The notes beneath the pieces are model-generated. The model saw only the letters and a program-made list of their open reading frames with translations, was not told the DNA's origin and did no database searches. This document shows, piece by piece, positions 26,701-34,909 of a DNA stretch of 64,000 nt. The position numbers and the translations under genes were made by a program. The DNA comes from Aurantiacibacter rhizosphaerae (GTDB lineage: Bacteria; Pseudomonadota; Alphaproteobacteria; Sphingomonadales; Sphingomonadaceae): assembly GCF_009807005.1 (NCBI RefSeq), contig NZ_WUBR01000001.1, positions 1,240,001 through 1,304,000 of the forward strand. Direction: 5' to 3'. Numbering within the stretch: the first letter of the stretch is position 1; each line of letters opens with the position of its first letter.

Positions 26701-26793
26701 GGTGGCCTTGGCGGGTCCAACTACCCGACCAACCCCGTCTATTTCGACACCTTCGGATCGCGTTTCCGCGCAGGGGTTAGGCTGCGCTACTGA
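23758..26793 (+). CDS. TonB-dependent outer-membrane receptor (large)
   Basis: A 1011-residue receptor. The signal peptide ends near ATSAMAQ. The plug begins at ASIVVTGTRIRRDG and contains LTLVNSRRFVPTS and AAYGSDAIAGVVNII, which is the iron/carbohydrate-receptor plug of the Sphingomonadales/Caulobacter type rather than the LERVEVLRGPQG type of the first receptor. The barrel ends in FRAGVRLRY. GGGAGGG stands before ATG 23758. It comes 160 bp after the amidohydrolase and is followed by a strong terminator, so it is the last gene of its unit, possibly with its own promoter in the gap. Confidence 0.93.
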   Translation: MLLKRSRTGKLETGAALAALAIGLLSATSAMAQENVPPPADPVRTDDAEASIVVTGTRIRRDGFNEPTPATVFSAETTNDLGIVNAGDIVELIPQNTAFQSDATAGITAGADVGASFANLRGLNPDGGTRTLTLVNSRRFVPTSNGGSVDLNMIPTAMIERVETVTGGASAAYGSDAIAGVVNIILNTNLEGLRLQADYGQTFRGDGEDYHASAVYGTSFGDGRGHVVFGGEYQNVKGIGDCAAVRLWCAESWDIFSNEGDVLRDGTVTGYNTPGSSTFGEPNFVIAPNSKQAFNDSRGVVRNRGPANPAARNLRFNDDGTAIFDFDPGIYVNANTFGPRSGGDGESTYADSDIQTPQERYVGYLYAEYAFSDAIEAYTELTYSHREASNSGVTAGPRSTFFIKPDNAYLPDELVDLLDGTSFSLGKDVDSQIPAFNQVEADVFRGVLGFTGEIGSNWTWDVYYQYGKNDQHRDGRYSRVNTEFQYALDAVDEGQFLTGTPNGNVVCRETLAANPDPRSQGCAPLNLFGLDNLTQEAIDYAYRPIVQDFKYSQHVLAGVISGDLFAGFGAGPIGAAIGAEYRTEKGDVTNGDIPNFNDYAFTFGTDYGGSIDVFEAFGELNVPILADVPFAEILELNGAVRWTQNTADNANTGESKTTDAISYKLAGIWELGAGVRLRGSRSRDIRSPGFRELFNQQVPTEEGSSQGIVDNFNIPGSPGLGDDPTPILNGGSFALQPESADTTTLGVVFRPDFIPGLRLSADWYQIEVTDTVTTLPGQRIVDFCGDFDLFCDRITFASPNDITFVDARQVNLGSLDVRGFDFELAYNLPLYEVFAGSEGAVSLRLLANHQYDFQVQADPTTPVIDYAGQSGPVTNGGDFNPAPDWIYNGFLSYDDDNFNATLSVRHIPSGIYDVEKIGPQDAGYDPSLPDSINDNRVDSATYFGLAMSYQIPINAGGDRYVEVFGAIQNLFDTKPPVAPGGGGLGGSNYPTNPVYFDTFGSRFRAGVRLRY

Positions 26794-26816
26794 TCCTGAC
26801 AGGGTCGACGAAGCAA

Positions 26817-26859
26817 GGGGCCGGATCGCAGCAAAGCGATCCGGCCCCTCTTTGTTTGT
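26817..26859 (+). terminator. Rho-independent terminator after the second TonB receptor
   Basis: GGGGCCGGATCGC (26817-26829) pairs perfectly with GCGATCCGGCCCC (26836-26848) around a 6-nt loop, followed by a T-rich tail. A-rich bases precede it on the other side, so it may also serve the convergent BKACE gene. Confidence 0.9.
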
Positions 26860-26899
26860 AATTTGAACTGTAGCGCCCGCTGGCGCTGCCCATTGGAAG

Positions 26900-27835
26900 C
26901 TAGAAGGCTACAGCGTCGCCGCCCTTCAGGCCCAGCATTTCGCGTGCTTCGGCTGGCGTTGCCACTTCGCGGCCCAAAGCCTCCACGATGCCGCGCAGCT
27001 TCGAGACCTGTTGAGCGTTGCTCTTGGCGAGCTCGCCGCGATCTATGAACAGGCTGTCCTCCAGCCCGACGCGCGCATTGCCGCCCAGCAGGACGGACTG
27101 CGTGCCAAAATCCATCTGGTGCTTGCCCGCGGCAAATGCGGAGAAGATGTAGTCCTCGCCAAACAGGCTGTCGGCAACCGTAACCATGTGGCCAAGGTTG
27201 CGCAGGTCCGGCCCGATCCCGCCAAGGATGCCGAATACGCCCTGCACCAGGAACGGCGGATCAATCAGCCCGCGATCGGCAAAATGCGCCAGCGTGTAGA
27301 GGTGTCCGATGTCGTAACATTCGAATTCGAAGCGCGTGCCGAACTCCCGGCCGACTTCCAGCATGATGCGTTCGATATAGGCGTTGTCATTATACATTAT
27401 GCGGCCGCGCGAGCTTTCGACATATTCGCGCTCCCACTCATGCTGCCAGTGCTCCACTCTTTTGCCAGCGCCCGAAAAGTCGAAGATCAGCGGGCCCATG
27501 TTGAGGGAACAGACTTCGGGCTGGGCGGCCTTCGCGCCTTCCAGCCGGTCATCCAGGCTCATCATGGCGCTGCCGCCGGTGGAGATGTTGATTACCGCAT
27601 CGCAGCCCTGCTTGATGCGCGGCAGGAAGCGCATGAAGTCCGCCGCGCGCGGGCTGGGGCTGCCATCAGCCTCATTGCGGGCGTGAAGGTGCAGGATAGC
27701 GGCCCCGGCCTCCGCCGCCTCGATCGCCGCGTGGGCGATCTGGTCTGCCGTGACTGGCAGATGCGGCGACATGGAGGGCGTGTGGATGGAGCCTGTGGGC
27801 GCGCAAGTGAGGATTACCTTGTTCGTCTTGCGCAT
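26900..27835 (-). CDS. BKACE family beta-keto acid cleavage enzyme (second copy)
   Basis: A 311-residue BKACE enzyme. The zinc ligands are in ILHLHARNEAD and the conserved Glu in RVGLEDSLFID. It is full length and clearly different in sequence from the 1410-2306 copy, so the two probably act on different beta-keto acids. AAGGAA precedes ATG 27835, which is 11 bp after the dehydrogenase stop; NTF2-like, dehydrogenase and BKACE genes form one minus-strand operon. A semialdehyde dehydrogenase feeding a beta-keto acid to an acetyl-CoA-dependent cleavage enzyme would be a coherent pathway end. Confidence 0.9.
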   Translation of the reverse strand: MRKTNKVILTCAPTGSIHTPSMSPHLPVTADQIAHAAIEAAEAGAAILHLHARNEADGSPSPRAADFMRFLPRIKQGCDAVINISTGGSAMMSLDDRLEGAKAAQPEVCSLNMGPLIFDFSGAGKRVEHWQHEWEREYVESSRGRIMYNDNAYIERIMLEVGREFGTRFEFECYDIGHLYTLAHFADRGLIDPPFLVQGVFGILGGIGPDLRNLGHMVTVADSLFGEDYIFSAFAAGKHQMDFGTQSVLLGGNARVGLEDSLFIDRGELAKSNAQQVSKLRGIVEALGREVATPAEAREMLGLKGGDAVAF

Positions 27836-27846
27836 TCACATGTTCC

Positions 27847-29304
27847 TTACAGACCGGCCTGACAGATGTACTTGGTGTTGAGATATTCCTCGATGCCATG
27901 GTGAGAGCCTTCGCGGCCCACGCCCGACATCTTCACCCCGCCAAACGGCGCGGAGGCATTGGAGATGAGGCCGGTGTTGATCCCGACCATGCCCGACTGC
28001 AGTCCACGCGAGACATGCGCGATGGTTTCCGGGTCACTGGAGCAGAGATAGGCGGCGAGGCCGAACGGGGTGTCGTTCGCCAGCTCGAGGCCCTTCTCGA
28101 TTGTGTCGAAACCGATGACACCGGCGAGCGGCCCGAAGGTTTCCTCATGCGCCAGTTTGGCGTCTGCGGGCACGTCCGTCAGCAGGGTGGGAATGGCGAT
28201 CCGGCCACCGGGAGACGATCCACCTGCAACGCATTGCGCGCCATGCGACAAGGCGTCCTCGCGGTGTTCGTCCACCTTCTCTATCGCATCGCCATCGATC
28301 AGCGGGCCGATGTCGTTATCCTCGTCAAACCCGTCACCGGCCGACATCTGAGAGACGCGATCCTTGAACGCATCGAGGAACTTGTCGCGTATGCCGTCCT
28401 GCACATAGATGCGGTTGGCAGCGATGCAGCTTTGCCCGCTGTTGCGGAATTTCGCGACCATCGCGGCTTCGACGGCAGTGTCCAAGTCGGCATCGTCGAA
28501 GATCAGCATGGGGGCGTTGCCGCCCAGTTCCATGCTCACCTTTTTCATCGTCGCTGCGCATGCCTCCATCAGCGAAACGCCCACGGGGGTGGAGCCGGTG
28601 AAGGTCAGCTTGCGCACGGCCATGCTTTTCGTCAGCACCTTGCCGATGTCGCTGGATTTGCCGGTGACGACGCTGAACACGCCCGCGGGAATGCCCGCTT
28701 CCTCGCCCAGCTTGGCGAAGGCGAGCGCGGTGAGCGGGGTCTGCCCAGCGGGCTTTGCCACCATGGTGCAGCCTGCGGCCATCGCCGGGGCCGCCTTGCG
28801 TGTCAGCATCGCCAGGGGGAAATTCCACGGCGTGATGGCCGCGCATACGCCAACAGGTTCGCGCTCTGCCAGCAGGCGGCGGCCCGGCTTGTCGGCGGGG
28901 ATGATCTCGCCCAGCACGCGCGTTGCCTCGTCGGCGTAGAATTCCATGAACTGGTTGGCGTAATCGACCTCGCCGCGCGCTTCGCGAATGGCCTTGCCGT
29001 TTTCGCGCGTCATTATCGTGGCAAGGTCTTCCTTGTGCTCCTCGATCAGTTCGAACCATTTGCGCACGATGGCTCCGCGCTCCTTGGCCGGGCGCGTCGC
29101 CCAGTCGGGCAGGGCTTCGGACGCAGCATCGATTGCGCGCTGCGTGGTCGCGGCGCTGACAGAGGCAATTTCGGTGATGGTGTCGCCGGTGAACGGGTCA
29201 TCCACCGCAATAGCGTCGTTTTCCCCTTCAACCCATTTGCCGGCGACGAACGCCTTGGAGATGAGCAGGTCTGGTTGGTTAAGCTTGCCGCGTTGTTCGG
29301 TCAT
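27847..29304 (-). CDS. NAD(P)-dependent succinate-semialdehyde dehydrogenase-like aldehyde dehydrogenase
   Basis: A 485-residue aldehyde dehydrogenase. The catalytic Cys is in NSGQSCIAANR and the general-base Glu in SMELGGNAP; PWNFPLAML and FTGSTPVG are cofactor-site motifs. Its length and FGGVKMSGVGREGS terminus match the succinate-semialdehyde dehydrogenase group. Family membership does not fix the substrate; here an aldehyde released by the cluster's lyases is likely. ATG 29304 overlaps the NTF2-like stop (ATGA) and has GAGGAAAC upstream. Confidence 0.9.
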   Translation of the reverse strand: MTEQRGKLNQPDLLISKAFVAGKWVEGENDAIAVDDPFTGDTITEIASVSAATTQRAIDAASEALPDWATRPAKERGAIVRKWFELIEEHKEDLATIMTRENGKAIREARGEVDYANQFMEFYADEATRVLGEIIPADKPGRRLLAEREPVGVCAAITPWNFPLAMLTRKAAPAMAAGCTMVAKPAGQTPLTALAFAKLGEEAGIPAGVFSVVTGKSSDIGKVLTKSMAVRKLTFTGSTPVGVSLMEACAATMKKVSMELGGNAPMLIFDDADLDTAVEAAMVAKFRNSGQSCIAANRIYVQDGIRDKFLDAFKDRVSQMSAGDGFDEDNDIGPLIDGDAIEKVDEHREDALSHGAQCVAGGSSPGGRIAIPTLLTDVPADAKLAHEETFGPLAGVIGFDTIEKGLELANDTPFGLAAYLCSSDPETIAHVSRGLQSGMVGINTGLISNASAPFGGVKMSGVGREGSHHGIEEYLNTKYICQAGL

Positions 29305-29759
29305 GTTTCCTCGTCGAGATCCGGATTGGTGATCGGAGTGTCACTCTCGAACAAATGCTCGAAACGCCGAAAAGTGCACAGCCACCTGCCATCGACGCGG
29401 CGGAAACGGTCCGTGGCAAGAGAGATCGTTACCGGCACATGGCTGGCGAGCGGCTTCTCGCCATTCGCGGCGTAGAGGAACAGGAAGTTGGTCGCCTCGG
29501 CCGTGTCTTCGCCCGTGAAATACGCGCGGAAATTGGTGAAGCTGTGTACCGACAATCGTGGGCCTTGTCCGCGCCGCCAGTCATAGAAGGCCTGGATCTT
29601 GTCACGCCCTACGTAGGAGGCGAACTGACCGTGGAATTCGGCGTCCGGTGTGTAATATGCGCTGGCACCGGCGCCGCCGTTGAAATCGATCTCGTGCCAG
29701 TAGTCTGCCAGCACCAGCGCCAGCTCCTGCGTCAATGCCGATCTGCTGTCGCTTGTCAT
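29301..29759 (-). CDS. Single-domain NTF2/SnoaL-like protein
   Basis: A 152-residue protein made of one NTF2-like domain, cytosolic. Visible elements are ADYWHEIDFNGGA, YYTPDAEFHG and FRRVDGRWLCTFRRFEHLF, which fit the SnoaL-like or bile-acid-dehydratase-like small enzymes. ATG 29759 follows GGAG at good spacing; a TTG 15 bp further upstream is less likely. It is first in the operon with the semialdehyde dehydrogenase and BKACE genes. It could be the cytosolic dehydratase or lyase that makes the aldehyde for the next gene, but this is inference. Confidence 0.8.
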   Translation of the reverse strand: MTSDSRSALTQELALVLADYWHEIDFNGGAGASAYYTPDAEFHGQFASYVGRDKIQAFYDWRRGQGPRLSVHSFTNFRAYFTGEDTAEATNFLFLYAANGEKPLASHVPVTISLATDRFRRVDGRWLCTFRRFEHLFESDTPITNPDLDEET

Positions 29760-29870
29760 GCCCGTCTCCGCCAATAGTAACCTGGCGAGCGCTGACAGGT
29801 TAGGGGAGCGGCGACTTGCCTGTCGGGGCAGGGTGACTTGCCCTAAACGGTTTGGTGCAGAATCTGGCGG

Positions 29871-30821
29871 TCACTTCATCATGCGGCGCCGATATTCGCG
29901 CGGGGCGACGCCGTGATGTTCGTGAAATGTGCGCGTGAAGTGGGATGCGCTGTTGAAGCCCCAGCCAAATGCGATCTCGGTCAGCGTATGGCCGCACCAG
30001 TTGGGATCGCGGATCTGCTTTGCGCATTCCTCAAGCCGCCGCCGGATGACATAGGATGAAACCTTCTCGCCGGAACTCGCGAAGATCGTGCGCAGGTAGC
30101 GCGGCGAGATGCGCATGCCCTTCGCAATGCTGGCAGGTGACAGGTTCGGATCGCGCAGATTATCCTCGATATAACGGATAACCTCTGCATGCCGCCCGCG
30201 AAGCACGGCGGATACATCGGGCTCCAGATCGAAGCCGATGGCATAGGACATGGAGAGCATTTCCAGCACGTTCTGTGCGAAACGCTCGTCATAAGTGGAG
30301 GTGAAGCCCTTCTCCAGCTGCCTGTCCAACCGCTCCAGCATGGCCGACATCGTGGCGGTCAGGCCGACTTCGTTTTTCAGGTGCAGGCCGCAGAAACGCT
30401 CCGGCGTGGGCAGATGCTTCTTCAGCGTCTTGGCATCGATCCGCAGCATGATCACGATGCTGTTGTCGTCCACGGTGAAATTGTGCGGGGCGGAACTGTC
30501 GCACAGGGCGAAGTCGCCCGCGGTCAGCTGCGCTTCCTGCCCGCAATGCGAAAGCGTGCTGCTGCCGCTGGCCTGCAACAGGAAGGAATAGAGCCGCTGC
30601 TGGCTGGGCAGAATGTGTTTGCGCGTTCGCATTATGTTGGTGCGATTGGTGCACATGCGCGCAAACTGGATCGGGCCCAGCTGCCCCAGGCTCAGCCGTG
30701 CGGCGAAATCGACATTGCTGGCGGGCGTGAATTCGACGTTGTTGAGCTGCTTTGAATAAAGCGCATTCCACGCTGAAGTCCGCGTGGCCGCCGGCAACGT
30801 GTCGGAATTGTAGGACTGCAT
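29871..30821 (-). CDS. AraC-family transcriptional regulator (copy 2)
   Basis: A 316-residue regulator closely similar to copy 1 (17693). The N-terminal sensing half contains LGQLGPIQFARM and SHCGQEAQLTAGDFALCD. The two C-terminal helix-turn-helix motifs are in SIAKGMRISPRYLRTIF and LTEIAFGWGFNSASHFTRTF. ATG 30821 has GAGAGGAAAG upstream. It lies between the NTF2/dehydrogenase/BKACE operon and the SDR/MFS/alcohol dehydrogenase operon, all on the minus strand. The paired, near-identical architecture of the two AraC proteins suggests that they sense related ligands and split control of the cluster. Confidence 0.9.
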   Translation of the reverse strand: MQSYNSDTLPAATRTSAWNALYSKQLNNVEFTPASNVDFAARLSLGQLGPIQFARMCTNRTNIMRTRKHILPSQQRLYSFLLQASGSSTLSHCGQEAQLTAGDFALCDSSAPHNFTVDDNSIVIMLRIDAKTLKKHLPTPERFCGLHLKNEVGLTATMSAMLERLDRQLEKGFTSTYDERFAQNVLEMLSMSYAIGFDLEPDVSAVLRGRHAEVIRYIEDNLRDPNLSPASIAKGMRISPRYLRTIFASSGEKVSSYVIRRRLEECAKQIRDPNWCGHTLTEIAFGWGFNSASHFTRTFHEHHGVAPREYRRRMMK

Positions 30822-30919
30822 TCGCTTTCCTCTCTCCGGCCCAGGCTTCTTGTCGAGCCATTGGTACCTGTTATCAATACTCTAACATCGTTCGTCGTTT
30901 GGCAAGTCGGGCCACTGGC

Positions 30920-31654
30920 CTATGCACCTCCCGCTACGGCCAGATTTGCGCCGGTTACGTAAGATGCTTCGTCCGATGCGAGATAGATCACCGCATCGGC
31001 GATCTCGGAAGGTTCGGCAACGCGGCCCATGGCCACGGCTGCTGCGCCCTTTGCCTGCCGCTCTGCGCTCAGCATCCCTGTATCCACCGGGCCGGGCGAG
31101 ACGCAATTCACGCGAATGCCCTCCTGCGCCACCTCTCGCGACAGGCCGATGGACAGGCTGTTCACGCCGCCCTTGCTGGCAGCGTACCAGACATATTCGC
31201 CCGAAGAGCCGCGATCCGATGCGCGCGAGGATATGAAGATGATGGAGCCGCCTTTGCCCCCGTGCCGCGTGGACATGCGCTTAACGCTTTCGCGGGCGCA
31301 CAGCATCGCACCGGTCAGGTTGATCGCAACCACATCGCGCAGCGTTTCGCCGCTGACTTGCGCCAGCGGAGACGCGGGGCCGGTGATGCCGCTGGAGTAG
31401 ACCATCGCGGAAAGCGGCCCGAGTTCGGCTGCTTTTTCAAACAGCGCCACCACATCGCTTTCGTCTGCGACATTGCAGGGAAGGGCAGTCGCAGAACCAC
31501 CTTCCGCGTCGATCTCGCGAACCACCGCAGCCGCTTCATCGGGGCTGCTGGCGTAGGTGAGCGCGACGGTATAGCCGCGCCGTGCCGCCTTTCTTGCCGT
31601 CGCGGCACCAATCCCGCGATTGCCGCCAATCACCAGCATTACGCCCTTGCTCAT
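30920..31654 (-). CDS. Short-chain dehydrogenase/reductase (SDR)
   Basis: A 244-residue classical SDR. The cofactor motif GGNRGIG is at residues 10-16, SSG occurs in the N-(x)-A-G position, and the catalytic Tyr/Lys are in YAASKGGVNSL. The sequence ends with the typical TGANLAVAGGA. It may oxidise or reduce a ring or side-chain hydroxyl. Its start overlaps the MFS transporter stop (ATGA), so the alcohol dehydrogenase, transporter and SDR genes are translationally coupled. Confidence 0.88.
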   Translation of the reverse strand: MSKGVMLVIGGNRGIGAATARKAARRGYTVALTYASSPDEAAAVVREIDAEGGSATALPCNVADESDVVALFEKAAELGPLSAMVYSSGITGPASPLAQVSGETLRDVVAINLTGAMLCARESVKRMSTRHGGKGGSIIFISSRASDRGSSGEYVWYAASKGGVNSLSIGLSREVAQEGIRVNCVSPGPVDTGMLSAERQAKGAAAVAMGRVAEPSEIADAVIYLASDEASYVTGANLAVAGGA

Positions 31655-32991
31655 GCATCACTCCGATCTGTCACTGGTTCCTGTCCGGGCGAAAGGGCGC
31701 GCCCGACGGTTTCAGGAAGGATCAGCGTGGGTATCAGTGCGCAGGCAATGCCGACAATCCCCATCGTCGCCATTGCTGCGCTAAGCGGCATGAATTGCGC
31801 GGTAATCGGGACGGCGAGGATGAACAGCGCCGCTCCGGCCCGGCCAGAGTTGTAGGCAAAGGCCTGGCCCGATCCACGTATCTCGGTGGGGAAAAGCTCG
31901 GTGAAATAAGGGCCGAAGCTGGCATACATGCCGAACTGGAAGAAGCCGTAGATCATCCCGATCGGTACCAGGAACCAGAGGTTCCCGCCCCATGGCCCGA
32001 ACAGGTAAATAGACGCCATGATAAGAAAGCCGAAGCCGAACAGGCGAAACACGGTGCGCCTGCCCATCACGTCGCTGATATAGGAATTGGCGATGCAGCC
32101 GAAGAAGCCGCCGGCCGAATTCACCAGCACCAGCAGGCCCGCCACGGTCTGCGTCAGCCCGCGCTCCACCGTCATGAAAGAGGTCAGGTAATTGGCAACC
32201 GAATAGGCCGCACCCTGCACGCCGAGGGACAGCATGGAGGCCAGCAGCGTGATCCACACCACCTTGCGATTGAAGATCGCACCAAGGCCGACGCTGCGGT
32301 TCTCTGCCTTCAGTTTGGCATGGGTATCCTTGAAGATCTGCGAATCGTCCGAACCCTTGCGAATGAAGAAGATCAGCAGCGCCGGGGCAAGGCCAGCCCA
32401 GAAAGCGATGCGCCAGCCGATATCGGGATCGAAGCTGGCCGCCACCGGCCCCGCCATCAGCGCCGCGATGCCCGATCCGATCGGAGCGCCCGATTGCACC
32501 GCGCCCAGCGCCTTGCCGCGATGCCTGGGATTGATCATCTCGCCCAGCAGCACCGCGCCCACGGCCCACTCGGCACCAAAGCCGATGCCGTGGAGCACGC
32601 GGATCACCAGCATCTGCTCATAATTCTGCGCGAAGCCCGAGAGGAAGGAGAAAACCGAGAACCACAGGATGGTGACGATCAGGATGCGCGCACGGCCATA
32701 CCGGTCGCACAACCAGCCGCCCAGCCAGCCGCCGATCGCCGCTGCAAAATAGCTGGCACTGGCGATGGATCCGGCCTCGGTCAGCGTAATGCCCAGCGAC
32801 ATGATCAGGAGCGGTATCAGGTACTGGAAGACCTGCGCGTCCGCGGCATCCATTACCCAGCCGCCAAACACGGTCCAGAAAACGCGCCGGGTCTTGCGCG
32901 GGGCTTCGCGATACCAGCCGAACAGGCTGCGATCCGGCGCTTCGGATTCTGCGCCTTCAGCTTCGGCAGGGATGTTCGTCGCGGTGGTCAT
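31651..32991 (-). CDS. MFS transporter, aromatic acid/H+ symporter-like
   Basis: A 446-residue inner-membrane permease with about 12 hydrophobic segments. The motif A versions are CDRYGRARI in the first half and ISDVMGRRTVF in the second. GFGAEWAVGAVLLGEM and SFDPDIGWRIAFW fit the sialate/aromatic-acid (AAHS) type sugar-porter relatives. It likely imports the small organic acid released in the periplasm. It overlaps both neighbours by 4 bp, so all three genes of this operon are coupled. Substrate is not determinable from sequence. Confidence 0.88.
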   Translation of the reverse strand: MTTATNIPAEAEGAESEAPDRSLFGWYREAPRKTRRVFWTVFGGWVMDAADAQVFQYLIPLLIMSLGITLTEAGSIASASYFAAAIGGWLGGWLCDRYGRARILIVTILWFSVFSFLSGFAQNYEQMLVIRVLHGIGFGAEWAVGAVLLGEMINPRHRGKALGAVQSGAPIGSGIAALMAGPVAASFDPDIGWRIAFWAGLAPALLIFFIRKGSDDSQIFKDTHAKLKAENRSVGLGAIFNRKVVWITLLASMLSLGVQGAAYSVANYLTSFMTVERGLTQTVAGLLVLVNSAGGFFGCIANSYISDVMGRRTVFRLFGFGFLIMASIYLFGPWGGNLWFLVPIGMIYGFFQFGMYASFGPYFTELFPTEIRGSGQAFAYNSGRAGAALFILAVPITAQFMPLSAAMATMGIVGIACALIPTLILPETVGRALSPGQEPVTDRSDA

Positions 32992-34139
32992 AGCGCTGCC
33001 TCGTAAATGGCCAGGGCATCTGCCTCGGTAACCTCACGCGGGTTGTTCTTCAGCAATCGCTGCACGGTCATGGCCGCGGCTGCCATCTTGGGCAGGGCGT
33101 TGGAACTGATCCCCACGTCGCTAAGGCGGCGGTCGATACCCACGACGGAAGAAAGGCGTTCAATCTCGGCAACGCCTGCATGCGCATCGGCGCGCGCATC
33201 GCCCGTCGGCTCCACGCCCAAGGCGTAAGCGACCTGTGCATAGCGGCCCGCTTCAAGCTCTGTATTAAAGCGGATGACGTGCGGCAGCAAAAGCGAGTTT
33301 GCCACCCCGTGCGGAATATGGAACTCTCCACCAAGGGGATAGGCGAGCGCATGTACGGCAGCAGTGTTGACGGGGCCAAGGCACATCCCGCCCAGATGGC
33401 TTGCCATCAGCATGCCCTCCCGCGCCGCAAGATCATTGGGTTCCTCGCAGGCGCGTTCCAAATTTTCGGCGATCAGGCGGATGCCGTCCAGCGCCCAGCG
33501 ATCCACCACGGGATGCGAAAAGCGGTTGGCATAAGCCTCGATACAATGCGTCAGCGCGTCCAGCCCGGTGGAGGCGGTTACCTTGCGCGGCATAGAGCAG
33601 GTGAGCTTCGCGTCGAGATAAGCGAAGTCCGGCACCAGATGGCGGCTGACGACGCCCTTCTTGAGCTCGGCCTCCTCGTCTTCGATGATGGCGATTGGGG
33701 TGACTTCGCTGCCGGTGCCCGCCGTGGTGGGGATGCAGGCGAGGGGAAGCGTGCGATCCGCCAGAAGGTCTATCCCGACCACATCCTCGAACGATTGCGG
33801 TGACTGGTGCAGCGCTGCGACCAGTTTTGCGAGGTCCATCGCGCTGCCACCGCCAAGGCCGATCACAAAGTCGGCATTGAAGTCCGTCGCTGCTGCCAAG
33901 GCCTGCAACAGATCGGCGCGCGTCGGCTCGCCTTCGGGGCCGGAGTAGACGAGGTTGTCAATCTTCCGCGCATCCAGGGCTTGCGAAAGGGGCGCAGCCA
34001 GCGCGGCGATGGGGCTGGAGGTTATGATCATGACCTGCTTCGCCCCGGCAGCAGCGCAGTCACTAGCGCACTTGGTCAGGATGTCGGCACCAATCCTCAC
34101 GCAGGAAACCTGGTACAGGTTGATACTTGTGTCAGTCAC
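32988..34139 (-). CDS. Iron-containing alcohol dehydrogenase family protein
   Basis: A 383-residue group III (Fe-dependent) alcohol dehydrogenase. NAD-binding GLGGGSAMDLAK, the TTAGTGSE motif and the metal-binding STGLDALTHCIEAY and HALAYPLGGEFHIPHG segments are present with their Asp/His ligands. Relatives include 1,3-propanediol, lactaldehyde and maleylacetate reductases. It starts with GTG at 34139 and is the first gene of the alcohol dehydrogenase-MFS-SDR operon. It is divergent from the gamma-carbonic-anhydrase-like gene, 199 bp away. Confidence 0.9.
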   Translation of the reverse strand: MTDTSINLYQVSCVRIGADILTKCASDCAAAGAKQVMIITSSPIAALAAPLSQALDARKIDNLVYSGPEGEPTRADLLQALAAATDFNADFVIGLGGGSAMDLAKLVAALHQSPQSFEDVVGIDLLADRTLPLACIPTTAGTGSEVTPIAIIEDEEAELKKGVVSRHLVPDFAYLDAKLTCSMPRKVTASTGLDALTHCIEAYANRFSHPVVDRWALDGIRLIAENLERACEEPNDLAAREGMLMASHLGGMCLGPVNTAAVHALAYPLGGEFHIPHGVANSLLLPHVIRFNTELEAGRYAQVAYALGVEPTGDARADAHAGVAEIERLSSVVGIDRRLSDVGISSNALPKMAAAAMTVQRLLKNNPREVTEADALAIYEAAL

Positions 34140-34338
34140 TTTGGCGGTCTCCCCTCGCGCGGCACCCTTGGCATGTTCGGCGTATTTCTCAGGGCGTGCC
34201 TCTTATCGCCGCTGGGATCGGGGTTTTCCAGTATGATGGGTGCCCTCAACTTGACCCAAGCGGCATCATATCCGGTCATAAGCGGCTCAGGAGCGATTGG
34301 CGGTTTTTTGGCGGACCAGGGATGTGCAGGATATTGCC

Positions 34339-34902
34339 ATGCACGACCATCCAGAAGCACTCGTCCTCGCCTATCGCGGCAAGGCACCGCAGATACACCC
34401 CAGCGCTTTCATAGCGCCGGGGGCAAAGATCATCGGCGACGTGGAGATCGGTGAACACGCAAGCATCTGGTACAACTGCGTTCTGCGCGGCGATCTTGGC
34501 CCGATCAGGGTCGGCGCGCGCAGCAATGTGCAGGACGGCACCGTGATCCATGTCGAAGGACCGCGCATTGGCGCGAAGGGCGAAGTGCTGCCCACCATCA
34601 TTGGTGAGGATACGTTGATCGGGCACATGGCAGTGCTGCACGGTTGCCGCGTGGATGATCGCGCCTTCGTGGGGATGGGCGCCATAGTCATGGACAAGGC
34701 GGGGGTGCTCTCAACCGGGATGCTGAGTGCAGGAGCGCTGCTAACTCCGGGAAAAACCGTGGGAGCGGGCGAGATCTGGAGCGGCCGTCCGGCAAAACCG
34801 ATGCGCGCGCTGACGCCCGAAGAAATCGCCGGCATGGCGGAGCAGTGCGATCATTACCTGGAAATGGCGGACCACCATCGTGGCCTCGCGAACGTGGGCT
34901 GA
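34339..34902 (+). CDS. Gamma-carbonic anhydrase-like hexapeptide-repeat protein
   Basis: A 187-residue left-handed beta-helix protein. The hexapeptide repeat runs through IIGDVEIGEHASIWYNCVL and continues to SAGALLTPGKTV. Metal-binding His candidates are in VIHVEGP and GHMAVLHGC. Such genes are annotated gamma-carbonic anhydrase or carnitine-operon-type (PaaY/CaiE-like) and often accompany CoA or aromatic catabolism. ATG 34339 is internal to a longer frame; the domain begins right after it. The aldolase starts 7 bp after its stop, so the two are co-transcribed. Confidence 0.85.
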   Translation: MHDHPEALVLAYRGKAPQIHPSAFIAPGAKIIGDVEIGEHASIWYNCVLRGDLGPIRVGARSNVQDGTVIHVEGPRIGAKGEVLPTIIGEDTLIGHMAVLHGCRVDDRAFVGMGAIVMDKAGVLSTGMLSAGALLTPGKTVGAGEIWSGRPAKPMRALTPEEIAGMAEQCDHYLEMADHHRGLANVG

Positions 34903-34909
34903 GGGCAGA

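Noticed and set aside
2490-30879. GTTATCAATA found before luxR (2490-2499) and araC copy 2 (30870-30879)
   Set aside because: Only two copies of a 10-mer, different relative strand and distance; chance match likely.
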